64,000 nucleotides of DNA from Zygnema cylindricum (lineage: Eukaryota; Streptophyta; Zygnematophyceae; Zygnematales; Zygnemataceae): the NCBI GenBank assembly GCA_037447655.1, contig JBBHKE010001235.1, forward strand, positions 24,215 to 88,214. The letters are read 5' to 3'. A model generated the notes under the pieces. The model was not told the DNA's origin. It saw only the letters and a program-made list of their open reading frames with translations, and did no database searches. The translations under genes were made by a program, and so were the position numbers. Every line of letters begins with the position of its first letter. Position 1 is the first letter of the stretch. Positions 11,024 to 21,474 of this stretch are shown piece by piece.

Positions 11024-12473
11024 TCAATTTATTCCCAATAAATATTTCTCCTCCCCTAAACCTTTCATTAAATATTCCTCTTCTCCCCTATCTTTTAAAA
11101 CCCTTTCTAGTTTCACTTCTCCCCTTTCCTCGGAATCCGTTGAAGTCTCCCTTTCCGACCAGTTTTCTAATTCCAAAATACCTATAAAATTATCTTTATT
11201 AATTTTATTTTTCCCGTTTTCACTTATTGATCCTAGTTCTGACTTTCTCATTTCTAAGTCATACACTTTACACTCCTCCACATCCTCAAGTACCTCCTCT
11301 CTCTTTACTTCCCTTATACCTCCAAAAGCACACTGTTGCCTTCGTGGAATTTCTGTGTACTTTTCTCTCTTCTCCATTCTACCTATGTGAAGAAGCTCCA
11401 AGATTTTTTCATCCTCTTTCTCCTCTTCCCCTTCTTCCTCCTCATTCACACTCCAACTTCTAAGTTCTTCCAAACGAGGACACTCCTCCATATAGTGACC
11501 CGGTTTCCTACAAGCGAAGCAAACCCCTTGTTTCAAAGCTCCCCTTTCTTTTCCTCTCCCACTCTTTCCATCAAAGTTCCGATAAGGTTTACCTTTGTCT
11601 TTCTTCCTTTCATCACGCTTATGCTAGTCACCGCCATTCCTCACATCACGGTTCCGCTAGTCACCACCAGCTGTAAATGCAGTCACCCTCTCACTTCCCC
11701 TACGAAGCTCCAAAGTGCTTTCCCTCACAAGTATTATCCCCATGGTAATGCTCCAAGTCCATGAGGATCCATCCATTCCCTGCATACGGTAAATGATGTC
11801 TCCGTACTCATATGGAAGCTTTATGATTAGTGTATTAATCTTTCTCTCCTCAGATTCTACATATCCCGCACTAGCAAGCTCAACATATAACCCAGCAATA
11901 TCATTGCAAAACTCTATCATGCTATCGCCTTTATAAACATAGGCCTCTATTTCCTGTTTTACTAACTGATGCCTCTGTATAGTCTCACTCTTATACATCT
12001 GAATTAGTGTGTCCCAAATTTCTGAAGACTTGGTTAGATTTAAAAGAGTGATAGCTATAGACTTAGACACATATCTAAGTATGAGATGTTTTGCTATAGT
12101 GTTTGTATATTCCCAAATTTTTCTATCATTTTCTTCAGTTTTTGGTTCAGTTATAACTCCCACAAGTGGAAGCGTAGCCGAGAGCCTAGCTCCCCTCACC
12201 ATAGGTGTCCCTTTATCCTTCTCCCTTATTTCCCCTTCCACGGTAATGATTTTTCCTTCACCTTCCGTTGCATCTGAACTCCGGTTGGTTTTCTGGGTTG
12301 CCCCAGATGATTCTCCATTGTGAGCTCCTCCAAAGCCCGGTGGCGGACACCTCACTTGTCCCGAAACAATTCCCCACAAGTGCTTTTCGAAAAGCAATCC
12401 CTCCATCGTAAACTCCCAATAAGTGAAGTCTGTTCCATCGAATATAGGCACCCTAGATGGTGGGCCCATAACC
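11024..12473 (-). CDS. gag: gag of non-autonomous element 5 with acidic C-terminal extension and two in-frame TAGs
   Basis: Starting near the ATG inside the primer-binding site (an in-frame ATG upstream in the LTR at 12499 also exists), the frame encodes MGPPSRVPIFDGTDFTYWEF, a capsid region (TSSEIW-like KSSEIWDTLIQMYKSE, EFCNDIAGLYVELASAG, YRMQGMDGSSW, LVRESTLELRRGS) and, after TAG codons at 11657-11659 and 11624-11626, a CCHC knuckle (C-FA-C-RKPG-H-YMEE-C). A very acidic linker follows (glu-rich, about residues 335-400), ending in YLMKGLGEEKYLLGI. That resembles the end of the RT palm domain (DLGEAKYILGIQ), which marks the internal deletion joint. It would package the RNA if the TAGs are read through; otherwise gag ends before the knuckle. 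Confidence 0.8.
12458..12473 (-). promoter_or_regulatory. primer-binding site of element 5, complementary to the tRNA-iMet anticodon arm
   Basis: The plus strand tggtgggcccataacc ends at 12473 and the LTR begins at 12474 with TG. Its complement on the element strand would pair with 16 bases of initiator tRNA-Met ending in the anticodon loop/3' stem, not with the tRNA 3' end. The gag ATG sits inside it, opposite the CAU anticodon. Confidence 0.78.
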
Positions 12474-13817
12474 TGAAATTCTATGGGCTCCATTGCCACA
12501 CAGAATTCGCAAGTCCAAAGGAAGCTAATCTAGATAGTGCCGACTCCAACTTGATATAAACCCAAATGACTGACCCCTTGACAATCAGAACCCCAATATA
12601 GCTTCACCCTTGTGAATTAACACTTTCTGTGTGCTCAGTTCCACCACAGAATGCAAAGTTAGAATATGACATTTGGACACATTCACCCACTTTGACTTTC
12701 CCTACGAAATGCAGCCACCCAGGCAAGCAAAGATTCTAACTGACTACACCCCTGTGTAGCTTGGACTCCCCTTGAGTCCGCAGCAAAAAGAATCACTGAA
12801 TTTGGTCAACTGAATTGATAGTTATGGTTGGCCAAAGTTTGCCATTTATACAAGGTGCTCTCTGGGAGAGTCAGCTACCTACCCGAAATATTCTAAGTCC
12901 TAAACCCCTCTCTAAACCCTCTAGTACTGAGGTACGGACCAATCACATTACTGTATAGTACATAAAGGTACAAATGCCGGTGTACCTTCTGTACGGTCAT
13001 CATACGACACGGCTAAAAAGTCAACACATGTTTTATTCGGATTCACTCTTGTATTCCCCGGAATTCCCGCTTCCAAATCTTATCTCTCCACGTGGCGCCA
13101 GGTCATGCCACGTCAGTAAACGGTACCGTACAAGAAATTACAGGTGCCGGAGTACTTTCTGTACGGAGTGTACGATATTGCCACAATGTGACATTTGTCA
13201 CATCCGGATTTGTTGTGTTCCGTTCCGGAGATTCCGCAACCTCTACGATGTCACCACGTGTCATCCGGAGTGGTGACGTCTGCAAACCGCCAAATCATCC
13301 TTTCGCGTAGCCGGCGCTAATCACGGCCGTCCGATTTATTTCGGCATTGAATTGTAGCCGTTGAAAGTTGGTGCGCGGTATTTGTTTCGCTATCGAAACA
13401 AATGCGCGGTATCTGTTCCGTCCCTCTAACGTACTCCGTACTAAATAAACTGTATCTATGCACTAAGAATCAATTTCCCGTTTAACGAATTACTCTACGT
13501 ATCACTATATATATTGTTTTCAAACCCTATGTCATGTAACACTAGTACTAAACTTAACGGCTAAAGCTAACGGCTATACATTGCTTGACGGACGGCAGGT
13601 ACTAGGATCAATTCCTGGGTCCGCCTACATTCTTTTTAGTAAATCTATATTTATCTACACCTGTCTCTCCGGAGAGCTTAGGCAGCCATGGCTTTAGCTC
13701 CCTTTCCAGCCTTCAGTGACTACAACAAGTGTGGGGGCTTGGAGAAGGGAGTCAGAGGCACATTGCCTCTAATCTTTTCTATCTAATAAAGACCTAGAAA
13801 ATACCCAAATATCAACA
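12474..13817 (-). repeat. 5' LTR of element 5
   Basis: 1344 bp and nearly identical to 9255-10587. It carries the same modules, including the antisense tRNA-like block at 13555-13625. The TATA-like signal for the minus strand is within the ttatacaagg block near 12848. Confidence 0.92.
13555..13625 (+). other. tRNA-like module, antisense to element 5 (5' LTR)
   Basis: Same sequence as 10324-10395, with ggatcaattcc as the B-box-like part at 13604-13614. Confidence 0.55.
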
Positions 13818-13822
13818 AGTGT
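13818..13822. repeat. target-site duplication of element 5 (right)
   Basis: AGTGT, matching 9250-9254. Confidence 0.85.
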
Positions 13823-16800
13823 ATCGAGTACAAGAAATGACTAATAGTTCTAGAAGTGGAATACAATTGTGTGGATGATCCTTGTGCAAGAAAACACAAT
13901 GGAGATTAGGAGAGGAGGAAAGAGCATTCAAGCTCTAGCTACACGAGGGGACCAATGGGGGAAGGACCAAAAGAAACCGTACAAAGGGGAAAGAGATCAG
14001 TGTGGAGGACCGAGGCCTCCAAAGGGTCTTTGTCATTTTTGGTAAAAGTCGGGACACTTCATAGCAGATTGTGTCAAGCTGTCGGAGCTGAGGCTCCAAG
14101 AGAACCGTGGAGGGGGTTCTTCTGGAGGGAAAAAGAAGGCACTTGTGGTCACAAACGTGAAAGGATAAACCGAGGACAAGTCATCTGAGGAGGAGGATGG
14201 GGAGTGTTTTCTTGACAAGAGGCTAGAGGAGAAGGAGATCTCTCGGAAACAGAAGTGTGCTCTCGGAGCAATTCCGGAAGCTCCACATGAAGGTTGGATT
14301 ATCGACTCAGGTGCATCCATGCATATGTGTCGTGATAAGCATCTCTTTACTAAGATAAGAAAACTCCCTTCTGTAGAGATAGGGTATGGGGATGGGAGAG
14401 TGGTTACAACAGATATAGAGGGATCGGTAGATCTGAAAGTCTTACTGGAGGGAAAGACTTCCATACTCACCTTCTCAGATTTACTTAACATTCCTCAGCT
14501 GAGTAAAAATCTTGTCTCTACGTTTGTGTTAAATGACAAAGAGTTTGATACCTCCACTAGAAAATGAATCTTTACAGTTAAGTATGGGGATGAAGTTTAC
14601 TTCACGGCAGATAAGGGTAGCCAAAGAATAATTAAGCTTAACCTGGGTAATGAAAAGAAAAATGCTTACTATATTGGTGTTCCTAAGTTGATGATTTGGC
14701 ATAAGCTATTGGGGCATGTGTATTTTGATAGATGAGGGAAATTAGAATTTTGGAGTAGTAGAAGGCATTCAGTTTGGGGATAATGAAATGATGGATGATT
14801 GTAGTGGCTGTGCTCAAGGTAAGGCTCACAGACTTCCCTTTCGCAAAGCCGCCACATATAGAGGTGAGAAAGTACTAGATCTAGTCCACACAAATATCTG
14901 GGGTCTTGCAAAAGTAACTTCAGTTGGAGAAAAGAGGTTTATAATGACAATAATCGATGACTGTTCTAGATACTCTAGAGTCTGCTTCCGAAAAACAAAG
15001 TCTGAAACACCAACTTACTTTAAAGAATACAAAGCGTGGAGTGAGAAGTTGCATGGAACCCCCATTAAGAGAATAAAGAGTGATAATGGGGGAGAATATA
15101 CCTCTAACCAGTTTGAGGAATACTTTAGAGATTGCGAAGTTTAGCACCAGAAAATCGTACCATATAACTCGAAACAAAATGGGGTAGTTGAGAGGTTGAA
15201 CCGAACACTAGGAGATAGTGCATACAATATGTTGGCCGACAAGAAAATAGGAAAAAGAATTTAGGCGAGGCCATGAACTGTGCCAACTACATTAAGAATT
15301 GAGTCCTTACCTCTACTGTAAGGGAATGAGACCTTATGAGGAAAAACTAGAAACTAGATGCAAAGGGAAAACTTGGATACTTTGTAGGATATGATGAGGA
15401 TGTCAAAGGATATAGAGTCTATGATTTAGCAAAAAGAGATATAATTTTGTTCAAACACCTAGTTGTCATGGACGATGGGAAGTCATTTGACCCCTTTAAA
15501 TATACCAAGAAGATAAAAATCAGATTTCAATCTGAAGGTGAGGAGGACTCCATCTTTCCCGAAAAGGACATGAGTGAAACAGGGATTGCAAATTCAGGGG
15601 AGATCCAAGATATAAGAGATCCACTGGAAACCTCACATATTCCTATAGATTACGAGGAGACAGAGGAGGAGAAACTCTAACCAGCTTCCATGGATAGGGA
15701 AGCCGATGAGACAGTAAGGAGAAACCTAAGACTTCCCTCCATCCCTGTTTTGGAATTTGAGGGAGGAAGAAGGAGCAGCAAAAGAATTCAGGAAAAACAA
15801 ATTGCTCACAAGGTAACTAAGCTATCTCACCCAAATGAGCCTCAATCATAGTTAGAGGCAGTAAATAGTTCAGAGAAAGATAGATGGATTATAGCCATAA
15901 ATGATGAGATGGCCTCTATCGTGGAAACAAATACTTGGGAACTAGCGGACTGTCATCCGGACAGAAAACCGATAGGCTGTAAATGGGTGTCTTAACTAAA
16001 ACTGAACCCAGATAATACCATAGAGAGATATAAGGCTCGATTGGTAGCAAAGGGGTTCACCCAAAAAGAGGGGATTGACTATGAGGAGACTTTTGCTCCA
16101 GTTGTTCGGTTCCCATCAGTAAGGATTCCCCTCAGTCTAGCAGCAACGGAATACATGGAAATACACTAGATGGATTCAATACTGCCTTTCTTAATGTAAA
16201 TTAGGGGAAGAAATTTTCACGAGACAACCAGAGTGGTTTGTGGACGAGCGAAAAGAGGGCAAAGTGGCTCATAAAGTCCTTATATGGACTGAAGCAAGCT
16301 CCCCGACAGTGGAATAAGAAACTAGATGAGTTTCTCACCGGTCAGGGATATATCTGAATAAGCTCTGACCATTCTATCTATATGTTTGAAGATGAGAATG
16401 GTGTAATTTTTATTGCAATTTATGTGGAGGATCTGCTTCTGTTAAGTAAGTCTTTGGAAAAGATCAATAAGTTAAAGAAAGATCTTGGAAGCAGATTTGA
16501 TATGAAGGATTAAGGGGAGGCAAGATATATTTTTGGGATCCAAATAGAGAGAGATTGGGGGAAAAGGATTACTAGACTTACTGAGAAAGAAGCAATAGGT
16601 AATATGCTTGAGGAATTCCAGACGGAAAAGGCAAACAGTTGTGCCACTCCCATGGACTTGAAGAAAGTAAGTAATTGGAGTGTAAAAAGAGGAGTGATAA
16701 TCTTAGATGATCAGATGAGTCCAGAGGAGAGAGAGTTTATGAAGTCTATTCCTTATAGACAGGTCGTAGGAAGTTTGATCTACTTTATGAACTGTACAAG

Positions 16801-17422
16801 GCCGGACATAGCGCCAGAAGTAGGAGTCCTCAGAAGGAGTCTTAACGATCCTAGGAAGAGAGATTGGGAAGCAACCAAGAAAGTCATGGGATATCTGGTA
16901 GGAACCAATGAGTTATGGTTGCATTTGGGAGGGGAGCACACTAATATCACTAGTTGGAGTGATGCCAACTATGGGGATGCACCTATGAGAAGATGTACTT
17001 CTAGGTATGTGTTGTATGTGGGGGAAAGTGCGTGTTGTTGGAGCAGCAAGCAACAAAATGTGGTTGCTCAGTCTACTATGGAGGCTGAGTACATGGCCTC
17101 TTGTTCGGCTGTGAAAGAGTGAATGTGGGTCAAATCCTTGTTGCAAAAAAATGGGTATATAAAGGAGGGAGTGCATGAAGTTTTATGTGATAATCAGGCT
17201 TCCATTCCTATTGCAACCAATCCAAAACATCATTTCAAGGCTAAGAATATGGACATAAGATTGAGCTTCGTGAGGGAAAAGGTTGAAAATAAAATTGTAA
17301 ATCTTATGTATAAATCTGATGAAGAAATGGTGGCTGACATGATGACCAAACCTGCGCCCTCTCCCAAGTTAAAATATTGTAGGGAAAAATGTGGATTAAA
17401 AGAAAAGTTAAAATTATACTAG
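13823..17422 (+). pseudogene. copia element 4: gag C-terminus, PR, IN, RT, RNase H, decayed
   Basis: It resumes the gag interrupted at 9254 (YRVQEM) and shows a damaged zinc knuckle near 14030 (CHFW, stop, KSGHFIADC). Protease follows at about 14290 (WIIDSGASMHMC), then the integrase zinc motif at 14800 (CSGCAQGKAHRLPF), the core (IIDDCSRYSRV, SDNGGEYTSN), a stop at 15142, the linker (GYRVYDL, RRNLRLPSIP), and RT at about 15860-16600 (SLYGLKQAPRQWN). Its active site reads YVEDLLLLS, with the first catalytic Asp changed to Glu. RNase H follows at 16604-17422 (YRQVVGSLIYFMNCTRPDI, TSWSDANYGDAPM, QSTMEAEYMAS, KNMDIRLSFV). Many stops and shifts make it inactive. It is followed by a polypurine tract (ataaggggag) and its 3' LTR. 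Confidence 0.9.
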
Positions 17423-17435
17423 AAAATAAGGGGAG

Positions 17436-18437
17436 TGTTGAAATTACTAGTTTTTGGGTATTTTCTAGGTCTAAATATATTAGCGAAAAAAGATAAGAAA
17501 AATGCAGGCAGCCTGCCTCCCTCTCTTCTCTTTTGCCCCCATACTTGTTGTAGTCACTAAAAGAGAGAGAGAGTGATGGAGTTATAGCTGCCTTAGCTTC
17601 ATAGGCAGGACTAAAGAGTGACTTAAGTCACTCTCAACAAAAGGTTGAGTCCGACAGGACTCGAACCTCTGGCCGGTAGAGCGCGGCGTAGCCGTTAGCT
17701 CTAGCCAGTTTGTCGTAGAAGTCCGTTAGAATACATAAGGTTTGATATCTATTTAAACTTATGTATGGTACTGAAACGGATTAACTAAAATATGAACAAA
17801 GGAACATAGAACTAGTTAAAGTTTAGTGCGGACGTCATTTAGCACGAAACAAATGAATCGGACATTTGTTTCAATGGGTAAAAATCAATGTCAAATTTTA
17901 TCCTACGGCGTACATCGCTGCCGAGATCCCGGAATGGTCACTTTGGCGTTTATGGACATAGCATGACTTGGCGCTAGGTGGAGGGATAACATGTGGTCGT
18001 AGAAATTCTGGGGAGCGTACGGACGAGTGAAAGATTGACACGCGTCCACTCTGCGGCCTTGTGGCACACAGGTCGTACAGAAAGGACATCACTTGTAGTA
18101 CCTCTTTGTACTTTACATTTATGTGATTGGGTCGTACAGTAGTAGATAGGGGTTGTGAGAGGGAAGTAAGACTTAGCATATTTTGTAGATAGTCACCTCT
18201 CCCTTTGGGAGGCTTGTATATATTGGCATCTTTGCCACCTCATAACTTATCGACCGGTTGGCCGTTTTCAGTAATTCTTTTTGCTAAAGACTCAAGGGAG
18301 TTCAAGCTGCAAAGGTGTGTTGTGAGACAGATAGTTTGTCTTCTTGGGCAGCAGAGGTTGTGGCTTGAAGTGGGTTAGTTAGAAACTATCTAGAGGCTTC
18401 CTGAATTCTGTAGTCCAATGGAGGACACAGAATAGCA
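17436..18437 (+). repeat. 3' LTR of element 4
   Basis: About 1002 bp, from tgttgaaattactag to cacagaatagca. It contains the acttgttgtagtcact block, an antisense tRNA-like module at 17643-17716, a TATA box tgtatatattgg near 18207, and the U5 hairpin pair (gactcaagggagt and a weaker one). The sister LTR 61784-62802 has the same order of blocks. Confidence 0.85.
17643..17716 (-). other. tRNA-like module with perfect B box, antisense to element 4
   Basis: The minus strand reads tggctagagctaacggctac (A-box side), and 30-odd bases later GGTTCGAGTCC, an 11/11 match to the Pol III B-box consensus GGTTCGANTCC, followed by tgtcggactcaacc. D-arm-like and T-arm-like stems are partial. Confidence 0.65.
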
Positions 18438-18783
18438 CGTACTACTATGGATTACACACTTCATAACATAAACCATTACACAATTTAATGCAACATCACG
18501 AACACATCACAAAGTATTTCAAATGACAAAAGTGATTTATTGTACGCCGAGTGGATTAAAGTACGCTACTCATATCTACACATTTTACACTATTTTCATA
18601 AACAAACCCCACTTGGAAACAGGAAATTCATCTTTTAACAATCTCACACCAACAATTCATGAACTGCCCCCCCTTTCAAACGAAAAAAGTCATTTTTCTC
18701 TAGTTACAGCTCTACAACATACATTAGTATATAAATCAACTTACCTTGGTAATATTTTCTTTGAACACATGCAGGTTGAGGCG
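18438..18783. other. no gene recognised
   Basis: AT-rich sequence between the element 4 LTR and the element 6 insertion. The plus frame 18523-18843 is not recognised and runs into the LTR, so I treat it as chance. Confidence 0.5.
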
Positions 18784-18788
18784 TTAGT

Positions 18789-19979
18789 TGAAACTCTGAG
18801 ACCTCCATTGGCCCTCAAAGTATGCAGATCCAAAAGAAGCTAATCTAGATATTGCCGGCTCCAAGTTGATATAAACCCAAATGACTGACCCCTTGACAGT
18901 CAGAACCCCAATATAGATTCACCCCTGTAAAAAAACACTTTCTGTGTGCTCAGTTCCACCACAGAATGCAAAGTTAGAATATGAGATTTGGACACATTCA
19001 CCCACTTTGACTTTCCCTTAGAAACACAGCCACCCTGGCAGACAAAAACTCTGACCAACTACACCCCTGTGTAGCCTGGACTCCCCTGAGTCCGCAGCAA
19101 AAAGAATCACTGAAAATGGTCAAGTAAATTGATCGTTATGGCTGCCCAAAGTTAGCCATTTATACAAAGTGCTCTCTTAGAGAGAGGGTCATATCTGCCA
19201 AATTTTTCTAAGTCCTATCTCCCTCTAAAACTCTATCTACTGAAGTACGGCACCAATTAAAACACTGTGTCGTACATAAAAGTACAGGTGCCGGTGTACT
19301 TTATGTACGGCCATAATACGACATGGCCAAAATGTTGACACGTGTCATATCCGGATTCGTTTCCGTAATCCCGGAGTTGCCGCAATCCAATGTAGTGTTG
19401 CCACGTGTCACTCTATGTGGCGGTGATCGCAAACCGCCAAAATTGTACTCCGCGATCTCGGCATCCTTCGCGGCCGTCTGATCAAATTTGGATTTCAATC
19501 GTGGCCGTCATAAATACTTGCGCGGTATTCTTTCCGGCGTTAAACAAATCGCGCGGTATTTATTTCGTATCCGTACCGTAATTCGTACTTTACACAACTG
19601 TTTCTATGCAGTATGCATATAGTTCTAGTTAAATGATTTAGGTTTTTTGTAACTGTTTAAATTAATATCATACCCCATACCTTGTAATATGTAATTTAGA
19701 CTATTTGGATAAGGTAACCGGCTATTTCGAGTGTGACGATTGACAGGTTCCAGGATCAAAACCTGTCTCTGTCAAAACTCCTTTTAGAGAAAACCCTATA
19801 AAACAACTGCCTGTCTCTCTGTAGACAGCACAGGCAGCCATGGCTATCTCTTCCTCCAGTCTTCAGTGACTGCGACAAGTGTGGGGACTTGAGGAGGAGT
19901 TAGAGGCAGGCTGTCAATATCTACTATTTTGCTTTTTATTTTGCAATCTTTAGACCTAGAAAATACTTGAATACCAACA
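18789..19979 (-). repeat. 3' LTR of element 6
   Basis: 1191 bp. Same block order as the element 5 LTRs. The GTAC palindrome module is at 19280-19315 and the antisense tRNA-like module at about 19697-19773 (B-box-like ggatcaaaacc). Confidence 0.88.
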
Positions 19980-20008
19980 CTCCCCTTATTTTCTAGTCTA
20001 TTTTTCTT

Positions 20009-20518
20009 TCAACTTCCACAAACAAGTAAACAAACATCCCATTTTTCTTTTTTTTTCCTTTTCTTTTTCCTTTTTCCTTTTCCTTTCATAAAACTTAAGT
20101 ATTTAACACAGTGCATTAAATGAACTGAAATAATAATTGCATCACACATTTTATTTAACATCCCACTTTTCATAAATCCGAGCAAAGATTTTTTCCACTT
20201 CATCACTCTTTTATCCACACACAAACAGATTTCCCTCTTGCGATCCAAACAGCCAGCCCCATCTCCAATCTGCAACATACACCCAGATGCTAACCCTTTT
20301 ACAGGCACATCTTCACAAGTGACATCACACCAAGTAGTGATGTCAAATCCATCCACCCCCAAATATTCCCAAAAAACACTAGTCCCCACTAAGTTCCTCA
20401 TAAGATCTACATCTTTCGTACTTATATTTTTATCCATGATAATTACCCCATTTTCTGAACTTCCCTCACTCTCTTCCATGGAATTCTTTCCACTATTAAT
20501 TTCTAATTTAATTCCCAA
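20009..20518 (-). pseudogene. fused gag-end/RNase H-remnant ORF of element 6
   Basis: A 169-codon open frame. It begins GIKLEINSGKNSMEESEG and GVIIMDKNISTKDVDLM, which aligns in order with the RT-RNase H connection of element 4 (GVIILDDQMSPEEREFM). It then shows WEYLGVDGFDITTWCD, the first RNase H Asp block, and VPVKGLASGCMLQIGDGAGC. The region that should carry the catalytic Glu is shortened, and KSLLGFMKSGMLNKMCD follows. It ends in a lysine-rich tail. It is longer and better preserved than the element 5 copy and shows clearly that the tail derives from pol. Confidence 0.75.
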
Positions 20519-20634
20519 TAAATATTACTTCTCCCCTAAACCTTTAATCAAATATTTCACTTCTCCCCTATCCTTTAAAACCTCTTCGAGTTTCACTTCT
20601 CCCCTTTCCTCGGAATCCGTTGAAGTCTCCCTTT

Positions 20635-21469
20635 GTGCTCTCTTAGAGAGAGGGTCATATCTGCCAAATTTTTCTAAGTCCTATCTCCCTCTAAAACTCT
20701 ATCTACTGAAGTACGGCACCAATTAAAACACTGTGTCGTACATAAAAGTACAGGTGCCGGTGTACTTTATGTACGGCCATAATACGACATGGCCAAAATG
20801 TTGACACGTGTCATATCCGGATTCGTTTCCGTAATCCCGGAGTTGCCGCAATCCAATGTAGTGTTGCCACGTGTCACTCTATGTGGCGGTGATCGCAAAC
20901 CGCCAAAATTGTACTCCGCGATCTCGGCATCCTTCGCGGCCGTCTGATCAAATTTGGATTTCAATCGTGGCCGTCATAAATACTTGCGCGGTATTCTTTC
21001 CGGCGTTAAACAAATCGCGCGGTATTTATTTCGTATCCGTACCGTAATTCGTACTTTACACAACTGTTTCTATGCAGTATGCATATAGTTCTAGTTAAAT
21101 GATTTAGGTTTTTTGTAACTGTTTAAATTAATATCATACCCCATACCTTGTAATATGTAATTTAGACTATTTGGATAAGGTAACCGGCTATTTCGAGTGT
21201 GACGATTGACAGGTTCCAGGATCAAACCTGTCTCTGTCAAAACTCCTTTTAGAGAAAACCCTATAAAACAACTGCCTGTCTCTCTGTAGACAACAACTGC
21301 CTGTCCCTCTCTAGACAGCATAGGCAGCCATGGCTAACTCTTCCTCCAGTCTTCAGTGACTGCGACAAGTGTGGGGACTTGAGGAGGAGTTAGAGGCAGG
21401 CTGTCAATATCTACTATTTTGGTTTTTATTTTGCAATCTCTAGACCTAGAAAATACTTGAATTCCAACA
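20635..21469 (-). repeat. truncated 5' LTR of element 6
   Basis: Near-identical to 19169-19979, with a 25-bp tandem duplication near 21280-21310 (caactgcctgtc repeated) and a one-base deletion near 21224. The U5 side is missing. The antisense tRNA-like module is at about 21172-21238. Confidence 0.88.
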
Positions 21470-21474
21470 TTAGT

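Larger units (their letters stand above)
9255..13817 (-). mobile_element. non-autonomous LTR retrotransposon (element 5), complete with TSD
   Basis: A 4563-bp element on the minus strand: 5' LTR 12474-13817, primer-binding site 12458-12473, gag frame 12473-11024, RNase H remnant 11023-10604, polypurine tract about 10588-10603 and 3' LTR 9255-10587. The two LTRs differ only at scattered positions and small indels, so the insertion is fairly young. Protease, integrase and most of RT are absent. Relatives are element 6 (18789-21469) and element 9 (61784 to the window end). It is inserted into gag of element 4. Confidence 0.92.
18789..21469 (-). mobile_element. element 6: rearranged non-autonomous copia relative with 5-bp TSD
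   Basis: TTAGT at 18784-18788 and 21470-21474 flanks the TG and CA ends. It has a 3' LTR 18789-19979 (1191 bp), polypurine tract 19980-19995, interior 19996-20634 with only the RNase H-like tail and the last bit of the gag linker, and a 5' LTR 20635-21469 lacking its U5 side. The primer-binding site and most of gag are lost. The intact TSD shows the deletion happened within the inserted copy, or that a deleted copy inserted. Confidence 0.88.

Noticed and set aside
10947-11764. Plus-strand frames rich in Ser/Pro/Leu/Phe (10947-11390, 11227-11463, 11336-11764)
   Set aside because: They are antisense shadows of the acidic gag linker and RNase H tail of element 5, which has clear motifs on the minus strand.
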